From Oceanitalea stevensii (lineage in GTDB: Bacteria; Actinomycetota; Actinomycetes; Actinomycetales; Actinomycetaceae): 64,000 bases of DNA. Below, piece after piece: positions 52,601 to 60,427 of the stretch. The stretch covers positions 30,907 through 94,906 of the forward strand of contig NZ_JACSPO010000011.1 of NCBI RefSeq assembly GCF_014837105.1. Direction: 5' to 3'. Position 1 is the first letter of the stretch, and every line of letters starts with the position of its first letter. The position numbers and the translations under genes are program-made. The notes under the pieces were generated by a model, which was not told the origin of the DNA, ran no database searches, and saw only the letters and a program-made list of their open reading frames with translations.

Positions 52601-55600
52601 TGCCCAGCTCGGGTCGGCGGCGCCGGAGCCGACATCCTCGGGGAGCGCGAGCTCCCGGGTGGCGCCCGTGTCGACGTCGAGCACGAGCACGCGCGGGTTG
52701 ATGCCGTACAGGCTGTCCTGGCGGGTGAAGGCGATCTGCGTCCCGTCCGGCGACCACACGGGCGCGAGGTCGCTCTGTCCCGGCTCGGTGACGTAGCCGA
52801 GCAGCCGCACGCCGGTGACGAGAGGGTCCCCGGCGGGCACGGGCTCGGGCGCGATGTCGCCCACGGCGAGGCGCAGGTCGCCGGAGAGGGTGCCGTCGAC
52901 GACCTGCTCGGTGCTGAGGGCGATCCGGGTGCCGTCCGGGGAGTAGGCCGGGTGGCGCTCCTCGAGGTGGACCAGCTGCCCGCCGTCGGTCGTGACCGCC
53001 CGGTGGACGAGGAGCCGCGCGTGCTCGGCGCCCTGCGTGGGGACGTCGGCGAGGTCGGCGCTGTCGTCGCCGCCGGCCCGGTCCGCCCAGCGGGTGAAGG
53101 CGAGGTGCGGCTCGAGCACGGGCGGTGGCGCCGGCTCGACCTCGAGGGTGGCGACGGCGACGTCGTTGCCCGGCTCGGGGTCGACCGACGCGGTCGTCCC
53201 AGCGGCGCGGACCGGGTGACCGCCCGGGGCCACGGCCCGCAGCTCCACCGGCAGCGTGACGGTCTCCCCCGCCGGCAACGTGCCGGGGACGACGCAGGTG
53301 AGCCCCGCGGCGTCCGGCGTGCACTGCGCGGGCCACCCCTCCAGCGTGGCCTGACCGGCGGCGACCGCGGGCAGATCGACGCCGACCTCCACCTCCCACG
53401 CGGGCGAGGGTCCGAGGTTGGTCACGGTCGCCGTCACGGTGGCGGGCTGTCCGGCGTCGACCGGCGAGGTCACGGCCAGCTCGACACCGACGTCCGCCCA
53501 CGGCTGGTAGACCGGGTCGCCCGCGTCCGGCGCGACACCGGGGAGCTCACGCAGGAGGGTCAGGGTCCCTCCGTCCGCAGGCGCCGACAGAAGCTGGCCT
53601 TCGCCGCTCTCCCCCTGGCCGACGACGGTCACCGAGCTCCCGTCCAGCGCCCACGTCGGTTCTCGCAGCTCCGGGTAGTCCCCGGGGTTCGTCGAGACCA
53701 GCTGGGGCGGTGGGACGAGGTAGACCTGCTCCTCCCCCATCGCTGTGAGGTCACCGAGCGTGACGGTGTACAGGCCGTCGACACCTTCCCCTGCGGACGC
53801 CGTGTAGGCGATGCGGGCACTCTCGGGCGCCCAGGCCGAGTCGCCGCTGGCGACGGGTGCGAAACAGCTCTCCGGCCCTCCCGTGCAGCCGGGCTGCTCC
53901 ACCATGACGTCGTAGGCCGCGCCGTCGTCGGCGTGGACGACGGTGAGCCGCTGGGGCCGGAACTCGTCGAGGACGGGACTGGTGACGACCAGGCGCGTGC
54001 TGTCCGGGGACCACGAGACGTCGGTCGCGGGCACCTCCCAGTCCTGGACGGTGCCCGACTCGAGATGGAGGACGGCGAGCGTGGGCGCCCCCTCGCCCTC
54101 GCCGCGCAGGTAGGCGATCCGGGTGCGGTCTGGGGACCACGACGGCCGGGTGGCCGAGACGCCGGGCTCGTCGGTCGGTCCCAGCACCTCGATGTTCTGC
54201 GCGCCCGCCGGCCCGACGTCAGCGACGAAGAGGGTCGGCTGGTCCGGCAGCTCGCCGTCGTCCAGCTCGTGACGCTCGCTGCTGAGGACGAGCCGACGCC
54301 CGTCCGGGGAGTAGGAGGGCTGCTCCTCGACGGGCCGCGCCACCGTCTCGCCGTCGTCGACCACCTCGTCGACCAGGATGCGGAAGTCCGACGCGTCGGC
54401 GGCGAGGACGTCAGCGACGTCGGCCCGGCGGTCCTCCGCGGTGCTGTGCCGGTAGGAGAAGGCGAGGCGCGGCTCGGTGCCGACGGCGGGCGGGAAGGGC
54501 GCGTCGAGCGCGACCGCGGCGACGTTGTCGGTGGTGGCGGGGTCGGGCGTGAGGGCGTCGACGCGGACGTCGGTGCGGTAGCTGCCGGGCTCGGGGACGG
54601 CGACGGTGACGGTGAGCTCGACGGTCTCCCCCGCGGCCAGCGGTTCGTCGAGGGTGCAGGTGAGGTACCCGCCGTCGCCGCTGCACTCCGGTGGCCACCC
54701 GACCGCGGTCTCCATCCCCTCCGGGCCACCGGGGAGCTCGTACTCCACGCTGACGCCCCAGGCAGTCGACGGCCCGGGGTTGGTGACGGTGGTGGTCAGC
54801 TCGACGAGCTCACCCAGGCCGATCCCGGTCGTCCGGGAGGACTCGAGGGTCACCGCGAGGTTGCTCCAGGGCTGGTGGTCGGGACCGGTGAGGTCTGCCC
54901 AGGCGCCTGGCCCGACCACGGTGCGGTAGTCCCCGCCCGCCACCGGGATCGCGAACAAGCCGAGTCCGGCCGGGTCCTTGCCGGTCGGCTCCTCGAAGGC
55001 TGCCACGGTCACCTCGGTGCCGTCCGGGGACCAGGAGGGGTCGCGGAGGTTCGTGAGCGCCCCCGCTCCGTCCGGGGGCTCGTAGAGCGGGACCGGTTCG
55101 ACCACGACGGGGGTGCCCGGAGTGCCGGCGGGCTCCTCGAGGACGGCGGTGACCAGGGCCCCGCTGGCGGCGTCGACGTAGGTGAGCTGCGTGCCGTCGG
55201 GCGACCACGCCGGCCCCTGCCCGACGAGCGGCTCCAGCCCGTCCTCCGTCTCCTCGGCCAGGGGGCGCAGCTCCGCTCCCTCCTCGTCGAGGAGCCAGAT
55301 CTCACCGACGTCCCCCTCTCCGGGTACGACGAGGAGGATCCCGGTGCCGTCGGGCGACCACGCCGGTGACACGGCGATGACGTCGGCGCCCACCGCCTCG
55401 AGCGGGTCGGTCACGGTGGCCGTCTCCAGGTCCAGGACGCGCAACCGTGGGCCTCCGCCCTCCGGGTCCGTCCGCGTGAAGACGATCCGGTCGCCCTCCG
55501 GTGACCAGTCCGGCTCGCTGTCCACGAGCCCCGGCTCCCAGCCCGTGTCGAGCGGCTCGGCCTCGGCGAAGGGGTCGGCCGTGGGTTCGCCGGTGGTGAG

Positions 55601-55966
55601 GTCGGCGACGTGGAGAAGGCTGCCCGCCTCGGGCTCGTCACCGGCCGCCGCGGTGAGGACGACGCGGGTGCCGTCAGGTGAGTAGGAGGGATGGGTGTCG
55701 CCGAGCGGGCCGTCACCGGCGGTGGAGGTGTCGACCAGGCGGCGCGGCGCACCGCCCGCCGCGGGGACGTCCCACAGGTCAGCGGCGGAGTCGGCGGAGG
55801 CGGCGCTCGTCTCACCGGCGAACACGAGCCGCGGCTGCTCCGCGGTCGGCGGGAGGAACTGGGTCACCACGCCCGATGCCGGGGAGGCGAGGGGCAGCGC
55901 GGCGGGCGCGAGCAGGCTTCCCACCACCCCGAGCCCGGCGGCCGAGGCCACCACTGCGCGTCTCAC
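49640..55966 (-). CDS. 2108-residue exported beta-propeller/DUF11 repeat protein
   Basis: Very large protein with an N-terminal signal peptide (VVASAAGLGVVGSLLAPAAL, cleavage near ASPASG). Four modules of about 455 residues each join a TolB/WD40-like propeller (start near residues 45, 499, 952 and 1432; repeated SPDGTR and WSPDG blade motifs) to a DUF11/CARDB-type Ig domain (start near 362, 822, 1305 and 1759, each opening with QPWxDLGV). A fifth Ig domain (about 1889) and a C-terminal region end the protein. GTG at 55966; the stop is three bases before the Afp16-like start, so it heads the eCIS operon. No LPXTG or TM anchor is seen. A fibre, receptor-binding or cell-surface partner role is possible; export by Sec would separate it from cytoplasmic particles. 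Confidence 0.85.
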   Translation of the reverse strand: MRRAVVASAAGLGVVGSLLAPAALPLASPASGVVTQFLPPTAEQPRLVFAGETSAASADSAADLWDVPAAGGAPRRLVDTSTAGDGPLGDTHPSYSPDGTRVVLTAAAGDEPEAGSLLHVADLTTGEPTADPFAEAEPLDTGWEPGLVDSEPDWSPEGDRIVFTRTDPEGGGPRLRVLDLETATVTDPLEAVGADVIAVSPAWSPDGTGILLVVPGEGDVGEIWLLDEEGAELRPLAEETEDGLEPLVGQGPAWSPDGTQLTYVDAASGALVTAVLEEPAGTPGTPVVVEPVPLYEPPDGAGALTNLRDPSWSPDGTEVTVAAFEEPTGKDPAGLGLFAIPVAGGDYRTVVGPGAWADLTGPDHQPWSNLAVTLESSRTTGIGLGELVELTTTVTNPGPSTAWGVSVEYELPGGPEGMETAVGWPPECSGDGGYLTCTLDEPLAAGETVELTVTVAVPEPGSYRTDVRVDALTPDPATTDNVAAVALDAPFPPAVGTEPRLAFSYRHSTAEDRRADVADVLAADASDFRILVDEVVDDGETVARPVEEQPSYSPDGRRLVLSSERHELDDGELPDQPTLFVADVGPAGAQNIEVLGPTDEPGVSATRPSWSPDRTRIAYLRGEGEGAPTLAVLHLESGTVQDWEVPATDVSWSPDSTRLVVTSPVLDEFRPQRLTVVHADDGAAYDVMVEQPGCTGGPESCFAPVASGDSAWAPESARIAYTASAGEGVDGLYTVTLGDLTAMGEEQVYLVPPPQLVSTNPGDYPELREPTWALDGSSVTVVGQGESGEGQLLSAPADGGTLTLLRELPGVAPDAGDPVYQPWADVGVELAVTSPVDAGQPATVTATVTNLGPSPAWEVEVGVDLPAVAAGQATLEGWPAQCTPDAAGLTCVVPGTLPAGETVTLPVELRAVAPGGHPVRAAGTTASVDPEPGNDVAVATLEVEPAPPPVLEPHLAFTRWADRAGGDDSADLADVPTQGAEHARLLVHRAVTTDGGQLVHLEERHPAYSPDGTRIALSTEQVVDGTLSGDLRLAVGDIAPEPVPAGDPLVTGVRLLGYVTEPGQSDLAPVWSPDGTQIAFTRQDSLYGINPRVLVLDVDTGATRELALPEDVGSGAADPSWAPDGQRLVVAVDGYRTENEELWVVHLDDGSWYPAGTPAAGCSGAPVECVEPVAAVAPAWSPDGAQVAAGDATVFGDAPEYSAVVVHDFAPEPVDGFYAVSASRVLAGRPADAEGEQPPGTLEAAWHPAWSPDGTEVAFVGRVAGEQWPALYAVPAGGGTPEVRVDEWGEDAPGGYGDPAYQPWSDVGVTLRPAAGPVVAGTPAELTAVVTSGGPSPAWGLTVTFTLPPGQRVVDAPAGCSVSGASATCTQAGPLAPGADLELTFTVVFDEPGEHEVTGTVTAGTLDPVPGNDTASTVVVVEARVPGTGVEPRLAFGYVPDLGSELPSDLADVFWADGEEFRVLADERPTDPLGQEHRAHETHPSYSPDGRRLAFAADRELVADGTVGSSYSLEGRQRLMVGTTQAGETGLVAVTPLDYDRDPAASDEEPAWSPDGTRLAFVRSFSEGSSLALVDLASGDVRLLDAGLPGGVTAPTWSPDGERLAVEAGGQLWVVDVDGEEASPVVVVPETCPGPTGSCDQSLTGWMPAWSPDGTRLAFVAFEDDFSWEALYTVEVAGEPEGGAYRVAEPLRVAGPGDQSWTPADPDWSLDGSSIAVVGRGAGDDGADALLSVPATGGEPVVLRDGVVPGLRHGFADLDHQPWADLGVVVTASDTEVDVGEQVDMTVTATNHGPSPAWGVLLDVALPGGGEHLVSVPAGCAATATGLQCTAPQTLPVDATYTVTVPLAIGAAGSHVTRATVTSRMIDPLAENDTAEAAVEVVAPPRVTVVADVAVRVDLGQPTAWVGGDPVAARLVVTNDASGPATGVRLTFAHPDAVTADGPDACLAAAPCALGTLAPGASRTVVVALEPVTAGTGPVTATVTTTALDLNPANDSDAAELTVLQPALRLLPSVGEPGEATLAYGTDFPPGARLTLSWAPGLTAWVRPVTVAEDGTVRSPLLVLPGDLLGERVATATWESGPGFGDVAAPAMLVVPETSAPPDFLTRG

Positions 55967-56049
55967 CTCAGAGCCTCCACGCGTCCACGGTGTCAGCGGT
56001 CGCCAGCCCGGTCAGCGGGCCGCGGACAGCACTTCGGGCAGTCCCACCC

Positions 56050-56063
56050 GCACGAAGGGGCAC
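56050..56063 (-). promoter_or_regulatory. Shared 14-mer upstream of the 2108-residue gene
   Basis: GTGCCCCTTCGTGC on the minus strand, 83 bases before the start codon and identical to the copy before the sheath gene. It lies in the 138-bp gap after the HNH gene. A promoter or regulator site common to both eCIS transcription units is inference. Confidence 0.5.
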
Positions 56064-56104
56064 CGCCCCGACCTGGCGGTGGGCAGGGCTGTCCCCTGGG
56101 GTTT

Positions 56105-57697
56105 CTAGGTCTGTTCGTGCTTGGCGGTGAGGAGCTGGCCGTGGCGGGAGTAGAAGTACCAGCGCCCTGCGGCGCGGACGATGGTGATGCCGTAGGCGTG
56201 GACCCAGTCGTGGTGGTGCCAGCACAGCAGGATGCCGTGCTCCACGCAGGTGGCTCCGCCGTCGCGGTACCACTGGATGGAGTGGTGGATCTCCCCGACC
56301 CCGGGTGGCTGGTCGCAGTCGGGGTACTGGCACGTCTTGTCCCGGGCGACGATCGCGCGGACCATGTGGGCGGGGAAGATCCGCTGCTCCCGCCCCACGT
56401 CCAGCACCGTGGAGTCCGGTCCGAACACCACCCGCGACAGCGAGGACTCGCACACCAGGCGGGCGAGCATCGCCGGCGGGATCGGAGTGCCGTCCTCCAG
56501 GGTCGCCGGCTCGATGCCGGTCACCGCGCGGGGGTCGATGGCGGTGGAGATGACGTGGCTGTCACCGGGCCGCCACGCGTCCATCCAGGCCTGCGCCTCC
56601 GGTGACAGCTGGAAGGGGTCGCCGCCGGACTGGCCGGGATCGTGGGGCTCGCCGGGCGCGGACGGCTGGAAGGTGTCACCGCCGGGCTGGCCGGGGTCGC
56701 GCGGCCCACCCGGTGCGGTGAACAGGGCCTCTTCCCAGAACCCCAGCTCACCGCCCGGCTCGTGCTCCCGCCCACTGGCGGTGACCGGCGGGCGGGGTGA
56801 GCCGGTGGCGGCGGCCAGGGCGCGCAGGGTCTCGATGTCCGCGGTCACGGTCACGTGGGGGCGGATGCGGGCGCCCTTGCCCTGCTCACCGGCATCCAGT
56901 GACTGCCGGGCCAGTGAGGTCAGCGCCGCGGCCCGCCGCTGGGCGGGGGTGCGCTCATCGCCCTTGGCCTTGCGGCCCATATGGGCCCGTAGCGCGGTGT
57001 CGACGCTCTGGCCGGAGAGCTCGTCGAGCCAGCCGTTGAGGTGGTAGCCGTCCATGGTCCGCGACAGGGTCAGCTGCTCCTTGGCGCCGTCCTCCCGCCA
57101 CGCCCGGTCGGCGGCCTCGGGGTCCGAGGCGATCGCCCACGTGCCCACGAGCTTGGCGAAGGACCCCGCATCCATCCGCTCGGCCTGCTCGACCAGGAAC
57201 CCCTCACCGAGCTCACTGTCGGACAGCTGCGCGCGCAGCCGGTTCGTCGTCAGCGCCCCACGCACCAGCACCCCGACGTGCTCCTCGCTGATCCGCCCCT
57301 CCGTCAGCGCCACGCGCGCCTTGGGCAGCAGGTCACGCAGCGCACGAGCCTGGCGCACCTGCCGCGACGCCGATGCCGGCGTCGCATCGGTCTGCGTCCG
57401 CAGCCACGCGGCGAAGGTCCGTTGCCCGTCCAGCGCCCACAGCCCGTTCGCCTCGATCGTCGCCAGCTGCGCCGAGCGGACCCCGGCCAACCGCCGCTCG
57501 ATCTGCTCGCCCCGCTCGAACGCCTCGTGCAGGCGATGACCGTCCATCTCGTGCCAGCTCATCGACGCCAGCCGCGTCAGGCACGCGAGGATCGTGTCCA
57601 GCTCGCCCATCGCACCGGACGCCACCAGGCCGGTAGCCGACCCGCGCCCGGAGGCGGGACCCGCGCCGTCGACCATCTCCTCGGTCACGGTCCCCAC
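56105..57697 (-). CDS. DUF222/HNH endonuclease-family protein
   Basis: Actinobacterial DUF222-HNH protein of 530 residues. The N-terminal DUF222 region includes RSAQLATIEANGLWALDGQR, TFAAWLRTQTDATPASASRQ and GRISEEHVGVLVRG, and the C-terminal HNH domain has CQYPDCDQPPGVGEIHHSIQ with WYRDGGATCVEHGILLCWHH and HDWVH, keeping the metal and catalytic His residues. Such proteins are multi-copy in these genomes and of uncertain role. GTG at 57697 is used, with GTG 57688 and ATG 57676 as alternatives. It lies between the two halves of the eCIS locus and may have inserted there or act as DNA-targeting factor. Confidence 0.88.
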   Translation of the reverse strand: MGTVTEEMVDGAGPASGRGSATGLVASGAMGELDTILACLTRLASMSWHEMDGHRLHEAFERGEQIERRLAGVRSAQLATIEANGLWALDGQRTFAAWLRTQTDATPASASRQVRQARALRDLLPKARVALTEGRISEEHVGVLVRGALTTNRLRAQLSDSELGEGFLVEQAERMDAGSFAKLVGTWAIASDPEAADRAWREDGAKEQLTLSRTMDGYHLNGWLDELSGQSVDTALRAHMGRKAKGDERTPAQRRAAALTSLARQSLDAGEQGKGARIRPHVTVTADIETLRALAAATGSPRPPVTASGREHEPGGELGFWEEALFTAPGGPRDPGQPGGDTFQPSAPGEPHDPGQSGGDPFQLSPEAQAWMDAWRPGDSHVISTAIDPRAVTGIEPATLEDGTPIPPAMLARLVCESSLSRVVFGPDSTVLDVGREQRIFPAHMVRAIVARDKTCQYPDCDQPPGVGEIHHSIQWYRDGGATCVEHGILLCWHHHDWVHAYGITIVRAAGRWYFYSRHGQLLTAKHEQT

Positions 57698-57766
57698 CCC
57701 CTCACACCCTCGATGTGCTGCTGGTCACATCGTCTCAGGGGGCACTGACATTCGACGTCGCAGCGC

Positions 57767-58396
57767 TCAGATGAGGCCCTCCCGCAACGCGTAGGCGACG
57801 GCGTGGGAGCGGTTGCGCAGCTGCAGCCGGCTCGTCACGTCGTGCAGCACGTTCTTCACGGTGCGCTCGGAGTAGGAGAGCCGTCGGGCGACCTCGCCCG
57901 TGTCGTAGCCGTCCGCGATGAGGCGCAGCACCTCGATCTCGCGGGCCGCCAGACCGGTGAACGTGAGCCCTCGGGGCTCGAGCACCTGCCGCTGCAGCTT
58001 GCCGACCTGGTCCATGAGCCGGCCGAGGAGGTCGGGCGGGACGGTGCCGTCCCCGGTCGCGGCGGCTCGGATGACCGCCACGAGCCGGTCCGACGTCGCC
58101 TCGCCGCGGCGCACCAGCCCGACCACGCCCGCCTCGATCGCCGTGACGAGGTCGCTGTCCTCGAGCTGCCCGACGACGAGCACGGTCCGGGTGAAACCCT
58201 TGCGCTGCACCGCGCGCAGCATCCGCAGCGTGTCGCCGTCGAGGTTGTCGCTGATGACGACGGCGACGAGCGCCTCGTCGTCCTCGTCGCGCCCCACGAT
58301 CCGCACCTCCGGGCGCGGCCGCAGCTGGCTCACCACGCCGGCCTCCGAGATCGGGTCGCGGGCACTGACCCAGACCGGCACACGTTCCATCATCAT
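57767..58396 (-). CDS. LuxR-family regulator with degenerate receiver-like domain
   Basis: The 209-residue regulator has an N-terminal receiver-like domain (VSARDPISEAGVVSQLRPRP, VLVVGQLEDSDLVTAIEAGV, VGLVRRGEATSDRLVAVIRA). Where the phospho-acceptor Asp would lie the sequence is VVISDNLDGDT, so phosphorylation is uncertain. The LuxR helix-turn-helix is clear: FTGLAAREIEVLRLIADGYD, TGEVARRLSYSERTVKNVLH. ATG codons at 58396, 58393 and 58390 all follow GGAGG. It is divergent from the membrane/PAAR genes; LuxR-type genes are common in actinobacterial eCIS loci, so it probably controls this system. Confidence 0.88.
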   Translation of the reverse strand: MMMERVPVWVSARDPISEAGVVSQLRPRPEVRIVGRDEDDEALVAVVISDNLDGDTLRMLRAVQRKGFTRTVLVVGQLEDSDLVTAIEAGVVGLVRRGEATSDRLVAVIRAAATGDGTVPPDLLGRLMDQVGKLQRQVLEPRGLTFTGLAAREIEVLRLIADGYDTGEVARRLSYSERTVKNVLHDVTSRLQLRNRSHAVAYALREGLI

Positions 58397-58556
58397 GTCC
58401 TCCTCCACCCCAGCACGGCCGCACCGCCGCGTCCGGAACACTCTCCCGCGGAGGACTCTTCGTGCACTCAACGCGGACTCAACGGGCAGAACCGCTGCCC
58501 CACGAGCCGCCGTTTCGCCCTCCAGCGTGCGTATCCGGCGGTCCTACCGTCTGACC

Positions 58557-59873
58557 ATGACCACGACTGCGCGCCTGGAGCGCCCCTCCGTCCAGCTGAC
58601 GGCGGGCACGGTGGAGCAGGTGCCCCTCCAGATCCGCAACGACGGCGAGATCGTCGAGGGCTACCGGATCGAGGTGCTCGGCGTGCCGGGGGCGTGGACC
58701 TCCGTCGAACCCGCCGAGATCACCGGGCTGTTCCCCGGCGCGGAGACGACGGCGACCATCTCCTTCGCACCGCCGCGCTCGGCGTCCGTCCCCGCCGGCC
58801 AGCTGAGCTTCGGCGTGCGGGTGGTGCCCACCGAGCACCCCGAGCAGACGGTCGTGCCCGAGGGCATGGTCGAGGTCCTGCCCTTCCTCGAGACCACCGC
58901 CGAGCTCGTCCCCCGCACCTCCAGGGGCCGGCGCGGGGCCACCCACCACGTGGCGGTCGACAACCGGGGCAACGTCCCGGTCACCGTCCGCCTGGAAGCC
59001 CCGGACCAGGACGCGCTCAAGGTGGAGGCCCGGCCCCCGGCGCTCACGGTGCCCCCGGGTGAGGCGGCCTTCGCCGACCTCCGGGTGACCCCGCGCAGGC
59101 GCATCTGGCGCGGGGCCTCCGTCACGCACCCCTTCACCCTCACCGTCCACACCGACGAGACGACACCGGTCACGCTCGAGGGCACGCACCTGCAGGAGGC
59201 GGTCCTGCCGCCGTGGTTCCTCAAGGCCCTGCTCGCCCTCCTCGCCCTGCTGCTCCTCCTTGCCGCGCTGTGGTTCCTCGTCCTGCGTCCCACGATCGAG
59301 TCGACGGCGCAGCGGGCCGTCGAGGAGGAGGTCGCCCAGGCGAACGAGGCCGCCCGGGAGGCCGCCGTCGCGGCGCAGCAGGCCGGTGAGGAGGCCGCGC
59401 AGGCGTCCAACGCCGCGCAGGCCGCGCAGAGCTCGGCGGGCGAGGCCGGCACCGCCGCCGTCGAGGCGAACGAGCTCGTGGGCTCACCCACCCTGGAGGA
59501 CCTCGTCGTGCCGGTCGCCGACCGGTTCCAGGTCGACACCGCACCGGGGACGACGCTCTCGCCTGCGCCCTTCGTCGTCCCCGCCGAGGGCACTGTCCGG
59601 CTCACCGACTTCGTGGTGAGCAACCCGCAGGGTGACTTCGGGCGGATCGAGCTGACCCTGGACGAGCGCACGCTCCTCGACCTCGCGCTGGAGAACTTCC
59701 GCAGCGTCGACTACCACTTCCAGGAGCCGATCGTTGCCGGTGAGGGCGCCGAGCTGACGATGACGGTGCGCTGCGACGAGGTCGGAGTGCCGCCCGCGCA
59801 GGACCCGCCGCCCACCACCTGTGACACCTCGGTGCTCTACGGCGGCACCCTCCTCCAGCCCGTGGAGGACTGA
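58557..59873 (+). CDS. eCIS-associated transmembrane 'hydrolytic' protein
   Basis: The 438-residue protein starts MTTTARLERPSVQLTAGTVE, a beta-rich Ig-like cytoplasmic part (two domains, about residues 1-215). A transmembrane helix (about 222-245, LKALLALLALLLLLAALWFL), an Ala/Glu-rich coiled-coil (EEVAQANEAAREAAVAAQQA onward) and an outer domain (DRFQVDTAPGTTLSPAPFVV) follow. It sits directly upstream of PAAR. Related proteins in Streptomyces eCIS loci are annotated as hydrolytic proteins, without clear catalytic motifs. The membrane protein CisA, linked to Streptomyces particle recruitment, may be comparable, which is inference. ATG at 58557. Confidence 0.8.
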   Translation: MTTTARLERPSVQLTAGTVEQVPLQIRNDGEIVEGYRIEVLGVPGAWTSVEPAEITGLFPGAETTATISFAPPRSASVPAGQLSFGVRVVPTEHPEQTVVPEGMVEVLPFLETTAELVPRTSRGRRGATHHVAVDNRGNVPVTVRLEAPDQDALKVEARPPALTVPPGEAAFADLRVTPRRRIWRGASVTHPFTLTVHTDETTPVTLEGTHLQEAVLPPWFLKALLALLALLLLLAALWFLVLRPTIESTAQRAVEEEVAQANEAAREAAVAAQQAGEEAAQASNAAQAAQSSAGEAGTAAVEANELVGSPTLEDLVVPVADRFQVDTAPGTTLSPAPFVVPAEGTVRLTDFVVSNPQGDFGRIELTLDERTLLDLALENFRSVDYHFQEPIVAGEGAELTMTVRCDEVGVPPAQDPPPTTCDTSVLYGGTLLQPVED

Positions 59874-59876
59874 GCG

Positions 59877-60194
59877 GTGCCGATGGGGCCGGCGCTGCGG
59901 GCGGGCGACACAGCACTGTGCCCGCTGTTCGACGGCCCCAAGCCGCACGTGGGCGGACCGGTCACCCCGGCGGCGACGGTGCCGACAGTGCTCATCGGCA
60001 GCATGCCCGCGGCCGTCGCGAACTCGATACCCGGCGGCATCGTCTGCGTCTCCCCCGCCCCGAACGGGATCGCGATGGGAAGCATGACCGTCCTCATCGG
60101 CAACTTCCCCGCGGCGCGCCTGGGCGACCTGTCCCTCCACGGCACGCCGATCGCGCCGGGCCCCGGCTGCCCCACCGTCATCATCGGCGGCTGA
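59877..60194 (+). CDS. PAAR-like spike tip protein (Afp10-like)
   Basis: The 105-residue PAAR-domain protein forms the sharp tip on the VgrG spike. Typical repeats: ALRAGDTALCPLFDGPKPHV, GGPVTPAATVPTVLIGSMPA, GGIVCVSPAPNGIAMGSMTV and LGDLSLHGTPIAPGPGCPTV, with His and Cys residues able to hold the tip metal. GTG at 59877 is three bases after the upstream stop, so the two genes are coupled. It is on the strand opposite to VgrG, unlike the colinear order of Afp and PVC. Confidence 0.92.
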   Translation: MPMGPALRAGDTALCPLFDGPKPHVGGPVTPAATVPTVLIGSMPAAVANSIPGGIVCVSPAPNGIAMGSMTVLIGNFPAARLGDLSLHGTPIAPGPGCPTVIIGG

Positions 60195-60229
60195 GCCGAC
60201 TCGATGCCGGTCGCGTGCCGGCGACACCA

Positions 60230-60352
60230 CGTCAGCTGTCGGCGGTAGCGGGCGTCCCGCCCGGGGGATCCCGCGGTGGGGGGACGCCGCCGGGGCGGGC
60301 CCCCGGCGACGAGAGCGGACCCGGTAACAAGTCAGCTGTCGGCGGTGGGCGA
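60230..60352. repeat. Dispersed repeat copies after the PAAR gene
   Basis: GTCAGCTGTCGGCGGT occurs at about 60231-60246 and again at 60331-60346. The second is preceded by GGTAACAA, giving GGTAACAAGTCAGCTGTCGG, which matches AGTAACAAGTGCGCTGTCGG inside oleBC (25089) in 17 of 20 positions. The 233-bp gap otherwise holds only GC-rich short repeats (GTCCGGCGGTGGGCG twice, 60367 and 60398). Confidence 0.65.
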
Positions 60353-60427
60353 GGGCGCGGGACTGCGTCCGGCGGTGGGCGCGGGCGTCGGGGCTGCGTC
60401 CGGCGGTGGGCGCCCCTGGCGCGGCGG

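Noticed and set aside
52226..55369. 1047-residue plus-strand open frame opposite the propeller gene
   Set aside because: It repeats with the module period of the real gene on the other strand and shows no recognisable domain; a shadow frame.
31851..60194. Type VI secretion system or prophage
   Set aside because: No TssJ/L/M membrane complex, ClpV, capsid, portal, terminase or integrase; AAA and DUF4255 proteins fit eCIS instead.
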